Source: a virus. Taken from it: a stretch of DNA of 20,160 nt. The stretch is taken from IMG/VR virus record IMGVR_UViG_3300025687_000442, positions 1 to 20,160 of that record. One strand, given 5' to 3'. The notes under the pieces are model-generated. The model saw only the letters and a list, made by a program, of their open reading frames with translations, did no database searches and was not told the origin of the DNA. A program made the translations under genes and the position numbers. Below, one piece after another: positions 1-5,669 of the stretch (position 1 is the first letter of the stretch; the number at the start of each line of letters is the position of its first letter).

Positions 1-184
1 CAAAACCTTTTTTCTTACAAGCTTTTTCTATAAGTGCAACAGTCAATTCTTTTTTAGCTGGTGCTCCAGGTTTTTGTTTTTTTACATTTGGTGAGGATTT
101 AGTAATAATTGCAACCGTAATGGGTTTATCCTTACGTTCTAAATCTTGTTCTGTAATATATTCTCTAAACTTAGGAACTTGCAT
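1..184 (-). CDS. Partial CDS (first 61 codons), possibly RimK-like ATP-grasp protein
   Basis: Only the N-terminus is in the window; the gene continues past base 1. The ATG at 184-182 lies immediately after the RegA stop codon (187-185), so it is the next gene of the gp45-gp44-gp62-regA operon. The visible protein starts MQVPKFREYITEQDLE, followed by a beta-strand-like KPITVAIITKSSPN, a basic linker (KKQKPGAPAKK), and a second stretch LTVALIEKACKKKGF. The order strand, loop, then helix ending in 'ACKKKGF' resembles the start of a RimK/glutathione-synthetase type ATP-grasp ligase, which I recall from marine T4-like phages. No catalytic motif is in view. T4 has gene 43 (DNA polymerase) further downstream, but this N-terminus does not look like a B-family polymerase. 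The family call is a guess; that this is a coding region is well supported. Confidence 0.55.
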   Translation of the reverse strand, partial: MQVPKFREYITEQDLERKDKPITVAIITKSSPNVKKQKPGAPAKKELTVALIEKACKKKGF

Positions 185-631
185 TTATTCATTCTCAGTA
201 TTTACTTCTTCTTTATTTTCTTCTATCTTTTTTCCAATATTATATTTTGCTGATAAGTTCCATTCTTTTTTTTCTTTAAAAGGCAACACTTTAATTTGTG
301 ATAGTGGTGCTTTATTTTCAGCTTGTGATTTATCTACTATATCAATTAAGTTCCAATCTTGTAATAAGATTGATATTGTATTTCTTCTTTGTATATCATT
401 TTCTGTCAATGTTGCTTTCTTACCATCTAACGCAAATAATTCTTTAAAGTGCGTGATGTAATACTTACCTTGTTTGTGTAAGATATGACAAGATTGATAT
501 AATGTTTTGTCTTTTCGACTAGCGACACCGATACGTGTCAAAGTTTCTCTGATCTTTAGGAAGTCGTCTGGTTGTTTGATTGTGACCTCTAACATACTTT
601 TTGGCGACCAGTTAATAGTTTCTTCGCTCAT
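185..631 (-). CDS. regA: RegA translational repressor
   Basis: T4 RegA is an RNA-binding protein that represses translation of many early phage mRNAs by occupying AU-rich initiation regions. The 148-residue protein follows T4 RegA closely over its core: residues 14-34 carry the 'LEVTIKQPDDFLKIRETLTR' block, and residues 43-65 carry 'TLYQSCHIL', 'GKYYITHFKE'. A 'WNLIDIV' block follows near residue 93, and 'EWNLSAKYNIGKK' lies near the C-terminus. Compared with T4 RegA it has about 12 extra N-terminal residues (MSEETINWSPKS) and an extra acidic Glu/Asn-rich C-terminal tail of about 15 residues. The start codon overlaps the gp62 stop as ATGA, a translational-coupling junction, and the gene order gp44-gp62-regA is as in T4. 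Met13 is an alternative start that would match T4 more exactly, but the ATGA junction favours 631. Confidence 0.95.
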   Translation of the reverse strand: MSEETINWSPKSMLEVTIKQPDDFLKIRETLTRIGVASRKDKTLYQSCHILHKQGKYYITHFKELFALDGKKATLTENDIQRRNTISILLQDWNLIDIVDKSQAENKAPLSQIKVLPFKEKKEWNLSAKYNIGKKIEENKEEVNTENE

Positions 632-1023
632 TTTTTTCTCCCACCTTTATTCAAGGTCTCTTTTATAATTTCAATTTGTTCGTCTTTTAGTATGTTGAGT
701 GCTTGTTTAGCCTTCTCATTACTATAACCATAATACTCTTTTACATACTCTAAATTCTTCAATTTGGATTGTGATAACCACTTCCCACCAAATCGCTTCT
801 TTTTTCTAATACTATTTATGTAAAAATGAAACTGGACTTTCTTATCTAAAAAGTGATACCCATTCATCTCATTTGCCTGTGCAATACAGTCATAGTGCAT
901 AGATAGACACTTATTGATTACAAAGGGTGGATACTTCTTTTCCCAAGTTAAATCATCTGTATCTAGTAGATTTTCTTTACTAAAGTTAATTGCGTTTAAA
1001 TAATCTCTTAATTCGTATGCCAT
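628..1023 (-). CDS. 62: Clamp loader small subunit gp62
   Basis: gp62 is the single small subunit of the T4-type clamp loader; with four copies of gp44 it opens the gp45 ring and closes it on DNA. The 131-residue protein has the marine T4-like gp62 pattern: an N-terminal MAYELRDYLNAIN, a mid-region 'YPPFVINKCLSMHYDCIAQANEMN', then 'FHFYINSIRKKKRFGGKW', and a C-terminal 'YYGYSNEKAKQALNIL'. It is shorter than T4 gp62 (187 residues), which is usual for marine relatives. I chose the ATG at 1023 over the in-frame ATG at 1053, because 1053 would overlap the upstream oxygenase and add a non-conserved segment (MCNYFQNGLN). The stop overlaps the regA start (ATGA). In T4, gp44 and gp62 are adjacent; here three genes are inserted between them. 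Confidence 0.9.
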   Translation of the reverse strand: MAYELRDYLNAINFSKENLLDTDDLTWEKKYPPFVINKCLSMHYDCIAQANEMNGYHFLDKKVQFHFYINSIRKKKRFGGKWLSQSKLKNLEYVKEYYGYSNEKAKQALNILKDEQIEIIKETLNKGGRKK

Positions 1024-1025
1024 AT

Positions 1026-1595
1026 TTAATCCATTTTGAAAGTAATTACACATATCATTCTATATCCATAACTAGGATAAATTGCTGCGTGAGGAAAATC
1101 TCTAAAAAATAAACCTTTAAATTTTTCTGGAGTAATTTCTTTTTTTATTGTTTTCCAATCATTTTCGTATATTAAAGTTTTTGCTGAAGGATCGCAATCA
1201 TTTAAATAAACTATTAATTGATTATGTTTAATATTTTCGTGGTCTTTATGAATAACACCCATATTATCTTTTTGTGAATATATGAGGTTTATACTACATC
1301 TAAGTATATCTATATTTGTAGTATTTGATAAATTAAGTTTACTAGAATTATTTTGTAAAAATGAATCTAAAACGGAAATAAAAAAATCATAATAATCTGA
1401 TTTTATTAATTGTTCTTCATTTTGTTTATGTTCAAATCTTTTTACAATTACGTGTTGTAGATGACTTTTTTCATCGCCTGGTACAGATTCTTTGTGTAAA
1501 TAAAAAGGACCTTTAAAAGATTTTTCTAAAAAATTTTTTTGTTCAGAATTTAAAAAATTTTTATCTTCAATAATTTCATAATATGATTGTTTCAT
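1026..1595 (-). CDS. 2OG-Fe(II) oxygenase family protein
   Basis: This is a 189-residue protein with the signature of the 2-oxoglutarate/Fe(II) dioxygenase jelly-roll. The metal facial triad is H116-x-D118 (in VIHKDHEN) plus H169 (in DFPHAAIYPSYGYRM), and R179, ten residues after the distal His, can bind the 2OG carboxylate. The strand 'HNQLIVYLND' after the HxD and 'MICVITF' at the end fit the conserved beta-strands. Such enzymes hydroxylate proteins, nucleic acids or small molecules; the substrate here is unknown. It sits between a 45-residue ORF and gp62, with the oxygenase stop two bases before the gp62 ATG, so it is cotranscribed with the clamp-loader genes. No clear Shine-Dalgarno precedes the ATG, which lies in a run of A and T. 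Confidence 0.8.
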   Translation of the reverse strand: MKQSYYEIIEDKNFLNSEQKNFLEKSFKGPFYLHKESVPGDEKSHLQHVIVKRFEHKQNEEQLIKSDYYDFFISVLDSFLQNNSSKLNLSNTTNIDILRCSINLIYSQKDNMGVIHKDHENIKHNQLIVYLNDCDPSAKTLIYENDWKTIKKEITPEKFKGLFFRDFPHAAIYPSYGYRMICVITFKMD

Positions 1596-1601
1596 AAAAT
1601 T

Positions 1602-1739
1602 TTATTTTTTTCTATTGTGTCTGCCCATATACCACTCACCTGGTTCATAATTCCAACGTTTACCGTGATGACCTCTTATGTCAGCATACCACATTCTTAA
1701 TTTTACTATTAGTGTTCTAAATAATGTTTTTCTTGCCAT
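1602..1739 (-). CDS. Small basic protein, 45 residues
   Basis: The ORF runs from ATG at 1739-1737 to TAA at 1604-1602 and fills the only gap between the two oxygenase genes. The product begins MARKTLFRTLIVKLRMWYAD and ends GEWYMGRHNRKK. It is strongly basic and rich in Trp, Tyr, Arg and His, with the pattern 'MWYADIRGHHGKRWNYEPGEW'. Small phage proteins with a similar Trp/His pattern occur in marine T4-like genomes, but I cannot assign a function. There is a weak purine run (AAAAAAGA) before the ATG. An imperfect late-promoter-like box, AATAAATA (7 of 8 matches to TATAAATA), lies on the minus strand at 1777-1770, about 30 bases upstream. In DNA this AT-rich that box is weak evidence. Confidence 0.6.
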   Translation of the reverse strand: MARKTLFRTLIVKLRMWYADIRGHHGKRWNYEPGEWYMGRHNRKK

Positions 1740-1775
1740 ATATCTTTTTTGTAGTGTTAAATTTTACTATATTTA

Positions 1776-2351
1776 TTATGAAAATTTTGGTCCTTGTATA
1801 AAAAGTGTTAAACTTTCTCTAATTCCTTTTGTAATAGGTAAGACTCTGTGAAGTGTGCTTGATCTAAACATAATCATACTACCTGGTGTTAATTCAGGTA
1901 TTGAAAATTGCATTCCTGGATTTAATTGAAACTCACCGCCTTCATAACTATTATTTTTAGATAAATTAACAACTGCAGTTAATTTAACATCTGAAGTATT
2001 ATCACTTGAGTCATCAATATGCCATTTATATTCACCAAAAGGTGCTTCATATCTATTATACAAACACTCTAATGAAGATAAAGGATATAAATTATATCCA
2101 AAATTTTGTTGATTTGCTTTGTTTATTGAATATAAAATATCATCAAATAAAGAAAATGAGGTCATATCTTTGTTGTAGCACCATTTAGAATGAGAATTTT
2201 TTAATGAATCACCTGATTTTACATCAGTTGCTACTTCTGTTTTATCCTCATCTTTATATGAAATTTTGTATATTTGGTCTATAATATCTAATCTTTCATT
2301 TTCAGAAAATTTATTATTCCAATGAGTATAAAGTGGTCTTAAAAAAGTCAT
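1776..2351 (-). CDS. 2OG-Fe(II) oxygenase, prolyl-4-hydroxylase/PKHD type
   Basis: The 191-residue protein carries the complete Fe(II)/2OG signature. H111-x-D113 lies in 'YKWHIDDSS', the distal H168 in 'SSTLHRVLPITKG', and R178 follows ten residues later. The GGEF motif (138-141) followed by 'PGSMIMFRS' is typical of the PKHD/prolyl 4-hydroxylase branch, in which the oxygenase closes with a 'RESLTLFIQGP' strand. The last strands are better matched to a known family than those of the other oxygenases in this window. The substrate is unknown. The ATG overlaps the gp44 stop as ATGA (2351-2348), so translation is coupled to the clamp loader. The inserted oxygenase block (this gene, the 45-residue ORF and the next oxygenase) separates gp44 from gp62. 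Confidence 0.88.
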   Translation of the reverse strand: MTFLRPLYTHWNNKFSENERLDIIDQIYKISYKDEDKTEVATDVKSGDSLKNSHSKWCYNKDMTSFSLFDDILYSINKANQQNFGYNLYPLSSLECLYNRYEAPFGEYKWHIDDSSDNTSDVKLTAVVNLSKNNSYEGGEFQLNPGMQFSIPELTPGSMIMFRSSTLHRVLPITKGIRESLTLFIQGPKFS

Positions 2352-3292
2352 TTAAATTTACAACTTGCCATAATTTCAGTTAAACAAGCAATCATATTTA
2401 TTTCTTGGTCTGCGACAAACGCAGATTTATATTGATATCCAGCCAAAATTAATATGGATTGTGGAATAGATTTAGTGTCTAAACTTGAATATAGAATTTC
2501 GTAAATCGTTCTAAACAAGTGAGATGGTTCTTTATCTAAATTTTGAATAACCCATTTTCTCATATCATTAAATCTTTTTTCTTTTAAAGACGCCACAAGT
2601 TCTTTTGTATTGACTTCTGATAGACTAAACAATATACCACTATCAATCTTACCTCTTACTGAATATCTTTGTAATTCGTTGATAGTTCTTCTAAAGTCTG
2701 GATAATGTTTTTGTATTAGTTCTGCTAATACTTTCTTATCAAACTCTATATCTTCCTCTTTTAAGACGCTCTCAAGGCGCTTTAAGAACGCTGTAGCCGT
2801 CTTTACACGTTGACCATTCGTAATCTTAAAGTCAATGACAGTACAACGACTATGTAATGCTGGTATGATTTTATTCTTATAATTACAAGTAAATATAAAA
2901 CGACAGTTTTTATAGAACGATTCTATAAAATTTCTTAACGCAGGTTGCACTGATTCTGCGTTCATATAATCTGCTTCGTCTATGATTATTACTTTATGAT
3001 TTGCGTCTTTCGTAAGAGATACTGTACTCGCAAAATTCTTAATTTTATTTCTTACAGTATCAATTTGTCTACCTTCATCTGAACCATTAATGATTATATA
3101 ATCACTTCCTAGTTCTTCACATAGCGCTCTGGCGACAGTTGTCTTACCAGTACCAGCACTACCTGATAATAATAGATTAGGTATTTCTTTTTGTTTTAGG
3201 AATTGTGTAAATGTATTTTTAAGTTCTTCTGTAAGAATACACTCACTAATTCGTTTTGGTCTGTACTTTTCGACCCACAAAAACTCTGACAT
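2348..3292 (-). CDS. 44: Clamp loader large subunit gp44 (AAA+ ATPase)
   Basis: gp44 forms the ATPase ring that, with gp62, loads the gp45 clamp on primer-template DNA. At 314 residues it matches T4 gp44 in length (319). The features are 'WVEKYRPKRI' at the N-terminus, Walker A GSAGTGKTT (44-52), Walker B VIIIDEAD (101-108), and the sensor strand 'FIFTCNYK' near 133-139. The RFC-box arginine finger 'SRC' is at 148-150, and a sensor-2 type 'FRRTINELQRY' helix is near 205-215. The C-terminal part is the collar domain. The Shine-Dalgarno is GAGG, about ten bases before the ATG. The gene lies between an unknown 130-residue protein and a 2OG-Fe(II) oxygenase, downstream of gp45. Confidence 0.97.
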   Translation of the reverse strand: MSEFLWVEKYRPKRISECILTEELKNTFTQFLKQKEIPNLLLSGSAGTGKTTVARALCEELGSDYIIINGSDEGRQIDTVRNKIKNFASTVSLTKDANHKVIIIDEADYMNAESVQPALRNFIESFYKNCRFIFTCNYKNKIIPALHSRCTVIDFKITNGQRVKTATAFLKRLESVLKEEDIEFDKKVLAELIQKHYPDFRRTINELQRYSVRGKIDSGILFSLSEVNTKELVASLKEKRFNDMRKWVIQNLDKEPSHLFRTIYEILYSSLDTKSIPQSILILAGYQYKSAFVADQEINMIACLTEIMASCKFK

Positions 3293-3314
3293 AATATAAA
3301 CCTCACTTTATTCA

Positions 3315-3707
3315 TTATTTAGTTTCCATTGTAAATTCTTTTACAATTTCAGTATCAACATCATAACCACCTTTGTTCATTGTCCAACAATCTTCTTCAC
3401 GGTCATAATCGTGCTCATCAACAAATTGTTGTACCTTATCTGCTAATTCTTTATCTTCTTCACTAGCATTCTGATAAGTAGACCAATCAAAGTAAAGGCC
3501 TTTTTCAAAGTTAGGTAAACTACCAAACTCATTTATTATATCTTCAACAGCAATTTCTCTATTAAGATAATGTGTAGTTTGATGGTATTCTCTTGTTTCA
3601 ACTTTGATATAACCATCTAGTGGATATGCTGTACCATCTTCAGTTCTAACAACAGCAGCATTTTTATCTTCTTCTGCTGAAGTCATAGGAGTTTTAACTT
3701 CACTCAT
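3315..3707 (-). CDS. Unknown acidic protein between gp45 and gp44
   Basis: I do not recognise this 130-residue protein. It is strongly acidic, with 'SEEDKELADKVQQFVDEHDYDREEDCW' in the second half. The pattern 'DGTAYPLDGYIKVETREYH' in the first half suggests a short beta-rich segment followed by helices. There is no signal peptide, membrane span or zinc-binding cluster (only one Cys). The ATG is preceded by GGAG, eight bases away, and this Shine-Dalgarno lies inside the last codons of gp45, so the two genes are tightly linked (one base between stop and start). The position between the clamp and its loader suggests early expression and a possible link with replication, but that is inference from location. 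Phage proteins this acidic sometimes act as DNA mimics or inhibitors; nothing specific supports that here. Confidence 0.8.
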   Translation of the reverse strand: MSEVKTPMTSAEEDKNAAVVRTEDGTAYPLDGYIKVETREYHQTTHYLNREIAVEDIINEFGSLPNFEKGLYFDWSTYQNASEEDKELADKVQQFVDEHDYDREEDCWTMNKGGYDVDTEIVKEFTMETK

Positions 3708-3708
3708 A

Positions 3709-4374
3709 TTAAAACTCCGAGTCTGGTTCTAAAGCAATCCAATATTGTATAGGTTTACTTCTATTGATAAAATGACTTATCTTTGCTTTTGAAATCGCAA
3801 TATCATAGTCATCTTGTACTACTTTAATATTTTCAGCTTTAAAGTATGCAGTAAACTTCTTATCAGTTTCACCAATTATTAATGAATAATCATTTGATGA
3901 TTTATTTGTTTTATCAGTAGCAACTAAAGAAATTGTTTTACCATTACCTTTGACAGCAATATCAGGTAGATTTAATACCACAACTGCTTTCATAAGTTTG
4001 TTAAAGTCTTCTTTCTTTAAAGTAAAGCTAACTGTTTTGTCAGGCATATTAATAGATTTACTTGGCGCAACAATAACTGATTTGTCAGCAAAGAAATATT
4101 TAATAGCTTGTTTTGAATTTTCGTCTGAGATTGAGACGTATTGACCACCATTAAATTTAAAAGCTGGTTTGTTAAATAACTCAACTGCTCTTAAAAACTC
4201 TGGTAGATTATAGATACCAAACTCGGTATCAAACTTTTCACTTACTTCCGCTTCTGCTAGAATATTTTTCATACCAGAAACAGTAGATATTTTATTTCCA
4301 GGCTTAAATAAAATGTTCTCATTTATGTCTGAAAAATTTTTTAAGACGGAAATTGTATCGGAACTAATGTTCAT
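3709..4374 (-). CDS. 45: Sliding clamp gp45 (DNA polymerase processivity factor)
   Basis: gp45 is the trimeric ring that tethers the phage polymerase to DNA and, in T4, also acts as the mobile activator of late transcription with gp33 and gp55. The 221-residue length matches T4 gp45 (228). Recognisable segments are 'LKNFSDINENILFKPGN' at the N-terminus, 'FGIYNLPEFLRAVELF' near 53-68, the central 'FTLKKEDFNKLMKAVVVLNLPDIAV', and a C-terminal 'YWIALEPDSEF'. It is the first gene of the replication operon, with its own promoter (4436-4408) and a good AAGGAG ribosome binding site eight bases before the ATG. It is followed by an unknown gene, gp44, two oxygenases, gp62 and regA. Confidence 0.96.
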   Translation of the reverse strand: MNISSDTISVLKNFSDINENILFKPGNKISTVSGMKNILAEAEVSEKFDTEFGIYNLPEFLRAVELFNKPAFKFNGGQYVSISDENSKQAIKYFFADKSVIVAPSKSINMPDKTVSFTLKKEDFNKLMKAVVVLNLPDIAVKGNGKTISLVATDKTNKSSNDYSLIIGETDKKFTAYFKAENIKVVQDDYDIAISKAKISHFINRSKPIQYWIALEPDSEF

Positions 4375-4407
4375 ATTTCACTCCTTTTCATAATTTAATA
4401 TTAATAT

Positions 4408-4436
4408 AATATATCACAATATAGTTTTTTTGTCAA
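4408..4436 (-). promoter_or_regulatory. Sigma70-type promoter for gp45 operon
   Basis: On the minus strand a perfect -35 TTGACA (4436-4431) is separated by 17 bases from a -10 TATATT (4413-4408), preceded by TGA, which makes an extended -10 (TGn). The predicted start is near 4401, giving a leader of about 27 bases that contains the AAGGAG ribosome binding site. It is one of the strongest host-type promoters in the window and suits an early replication operon. Confidence 0.8.
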
Positions 4437-4439
4437 TGT

Positions 4440-4447
4440 TATTTAGA
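4440..4447 (-). promoter_or_regulatory. Possible late promoter box TCTAAATA upstream of gp45
   Basis: TCTAAATA matches the T4 late box TATAAATA at 7 of 8 positions. It begins directly after the hairpin at 4448-4471 and ends a few bases before the -35 of the early gp45 promoter. The same arrangement, hairpin then late box, occurs with a perfect box at 5010-5017. It could give late expression of gp45, but a one-mismatch box is common by chance in AT-rich DNA. Confidence 0.35.
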
Positions 4448-4471
4448 GGGTGTCCTATAAGTAGAACACCC
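4448..4471 (-). terminator. Hairpin between the small membrane protein and gp45
   Basis: On the minus strand the arms GGGTGTTC (4471-4464) and GGACACCC (4455-4448) form an eight-pair stem containing one G-U pair, with an eight-base loop. The G-U pair is only possible in RNA from the minus strand, which favours a role for the leftward transcript. It lies a few bases after the stop of the small membrane protein. The tail (TCTAAATAAC) is not U-rich, so it may act as a weak or Rho-assisted terminator, or as an mRNA 3' end stabiliser. Confidence 0.55.
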
Positions 4472-4479
4472 CCTTTATT

Positions 4480-4617
4480 TTAGAGAATTAATAGTGTTAA
4501 TAAAACTATTATTATCAATGATGGTATTGCACTCAGCATTAATATATTAAATTTTTTAACTTTCTTTTTAATTCCGTACGTAATGGTTTCCCATTCCTCT
4601 TTTGTATATGGCCACAT
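4480..4617 (-). CDS. Tiny single-span membrane protein, 45 residues
   Basis: An ATG at 4617-4615 shares one base with the TAA stop of the upstream gene (TAATG), which is a typical coupled junction; the ORF ends at TAA 4482-4480. The product starts MWPYTKEEWETITYGIKKKVKK, a charged amphipathic segment, and then has one hydrophobic run (residues 25-45, including 'SLIIIVLLTLLIL') that ends at the C-terminus. By the positive-inside rule the basic KKKVKK flank would keep the N-terminus in the cytoplasm. The function is unknown; candidates are a small inner-membrane effector or a lysis or superinfection factor, but nothing decides. A hairpin follows the stop. Confidence 0.65.
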   Translation of the reverse strand: MWPYTKEEWETITYGIKKKVKKFNILMLSAIPSLIIIVLLTLLIL

Positions 4618-4970
4618 TATTTAGCAGAACCATTTAAATGAGGAAAGAAAGCTTTTACTGTATTTTGGTATGCTTCAGCAAAAGGTTTAGAATTTTTTAA
4701 ACCTTCTTCATAAAGTTTTTGACCAAAGTTTTGATAGTCTTTCATTACATCACCAGTTGTTATAAACTCATTGAATTTCTTTGCAGTTTCAATGATGTCT
4801 TCAGCTGACATAGTAGGAGCTTTAAACTCTTGTACTACTTGATCGCCGTCTTTTTTGATGTTGTATTCGTACTCTTTAACTTTTGCGTTAAAGTTGAAGT
4901 CAGCTAATTGTTTAGCTAGACCTAATAGATCGCTTCTGATTTCAAAAGCGTTTTTTGTTGTGTTTGCCAT
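4617..4970 (-). CDS. Unknown helical protein under a late promoter
   Basis: The 117-residue protein (MANTTKNAFEIRSDLLGLAK...) looks almost wholly alpha-helical and soluble, with no Cys and no membrane span. The region 'MSAEDIIETAKKFNEFITTGD' and the C-terminal 'FAEAYQNTVKAFFPH' are amphipathic. The ATG has a strong ribosome binding site (AAGGAG, eight bases upstream). A perfect T4 late promoter box lies 40 bases before the start, so it is probably made late in quantity, as expected for a virion or assembly protein; that role is inferred from the promoter only. I do not recognise the family. It is coupled to the tiny membrane protein downstream through a TAATG overlap. Confidence 0.85.
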   Translation of the reverse strand: MANTTKNAFEIRSDLLGLAKQLADFNFNAKVKEYEYNIKKDGDQVVQEFKAPTMSAEDIIETAKKFNEFITTGDVMKDYQNFGQKLYEEGLKNSKPFAEAYQNTVKAFFPHLNGSAK

Positions 4971-5009
4971 AATTATCTCCTTTGTGTGTTTGTATGTTTA
5001 TAGCATTGT

Positions 5010-5017
5010 TATTTATA
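5010..5017 (-). promoter_or_regulatory. T4-type late promoter TATAAATA
   Basis: A perfect eight-base TATAAATA on the minus strand, 40 bases upstream of the ATG at 4970. In T4 this box is recognised by RNA polymerase carrying gp55, which is encoded in this window. It starts at the first base after the hairpin at 5018-5046, so termination of hsp20 and initiation of the next late unit are back to back. Confidence 0.75.
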
Positions 5018-5046
5018 AAAGTGGCGACAATCAAAGCCGCCACTTT
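5018..5046. terminator. Bidirectional-looking terminator hairpin after hsp20
   Basis: The nine-base arms AAAGTGGCG (5018-5026) and CGCCACTTT (5038-5046) pair perfectly around an 11-base loop. It lies 13 bases after the hsp20 stop. On the plus strand it is followed by CTTTTTT, a good U-tract. On the minus strand the tail is TATAAATA, the late box, with no U-tract. It can therefore end hsp20 transcripts and would block antisense transcription more efficiently. Confidence 0.7.
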
Positions 5047-5059
5047 CTTTTTTATCTAA

Positions 5060-5506
5060 TTACTTAATCTCTATTGATTTAAGTTTTTTAGATTCTGGAA
5101 TTATTTTTTCCATTGATACTTTCAATAGACCGTCTTTTAATTCAGCGCCTTTGATTTCAACATCATTAGCGATTGTAAATTGTCTTTTGAAATATCTTTT
5201 AGATATACCCTTATAGATTGTATTACCATCTTCGTCTTTTGACTCATCTTTATCAGATGTTTTAGACTCAATGGTTAATACACCATCTTCCACATTAACA
5301 TCAATATCTTTTTTATTAAAACCAGCTAATGCTACTTCAATGTCGTAAGCATTTTTGCCTGTCTTAACTATATTGTATGGTGGGTAGTTAATTGTTGGTA
5401 TTCTTAAATCTGAATCAAAGAAAGACTCAAATGTATCAAATACATCATCAAATCCTACCGATAAAGGTCTTAATTGGTTAAAAATAGAAAGTGCTTTGTT
5501 AGTCAT
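5060..5506 (-). CDS. Small heat-shock protein, Hsp20/alpha-crystallin family
   Basis: Hsp20 proteins are ATP-independent chaperones that hold unfolding proteins; marine T4-like phages commonly carry one, where a role in assembly is suspected. The protein has 148 residues from the chosen start (MTNKALSIFNQLRP). The alpha-crystallin domain spans about residues 40-138. It contains 'YDIEVALAGFNKKDIDV', 'DGVLTIESK', 'FKRQFTIANDV', and 'LKDGLLKVSMEKIIPE', the last being the classic GxLxVxxPK-like strand. A C-terminal 'KSIEI' can serve as the I-x-I/V tail that docks neighbouring dimers. The ATG at 5506 was chosen over the ATG at 5527 because a near-perfect AAGGAGGT lies five bases upstream of it. 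A late promoter box lies 68 bases upstream and a hairpin follows. Confidence 0.95.
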   Translation of the reverse strand: MTNKALSIFNQLRPLSVGFDDVFDTFESFFDSDLRIPTINYPPYNIVKTGKNAYDIEVALAGFNKKDIDVNVEDGVLTIESKTSDKDESKDEDGNTIYKGISKRYFKRQFTIANDVEIKGAELKDGLLKVSMEKIIPESKKLKSIEIK

Positions 5507-5573
5507 ATAAACCTCCTTGTTAAGCAAAGTTTCTTTTTATGTAATGACAACCCACTATTGGCATTGTCACATT

Positions 5574-5581
5574 TATTTATA
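5574..5581 (-). promoter_or_regulatory. T4-type late promoter TATAAATA for hsp20
   Basis: A perfect TATAAATA on the minus strand, 68 bases upstream of the hsp20 ATG and downstream of the structured region that follows bS21. This places hsp20 in the gp55-dependent late class. Confidence 0.7.
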
Positions 5582-5626
5582 TAAGTACGATTTGTAGAAT
5601 TACAAGTGGTCAATTCTGTCGCACTT

Positions 5627-5669
5627 AAAAAAAAGTGGCAGTTTCTTTTGTCACGGAGTGAGAACTGCC
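5627..5669 (-). terminator. Intrinsic terminator closing the bS21 transcript
   Basis: On the minus strand GGCAGTT (5669-5663) pairs with AACTGCC (5643-5637). An internal TCAC-TCC-GTGA hairpin sits inside the loop, and the stem is followed by AC and eight T residues (5634-5627). This is the most convincing intrinsic terminator in the window for leftward transcription. It ends the unit containing bS21 and the structured stretch. Confidence 0.75.

Noticed and set aside
120-461. 113-codon open frame on the plus strand
   Set aside because: It is antisense to regA and the partial first gene; the Ser/Phe-rich product is a typical shadow of AT-rich coding DNA.
1770-1777. AATAAATA as a late promoter for the 45-residue gene
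   Set aside because: One mismatch in very AT-rich DNA, partly inside the stop codon of the upstream gene; similar boxes occur inside genes, so I did not list it as a feature.
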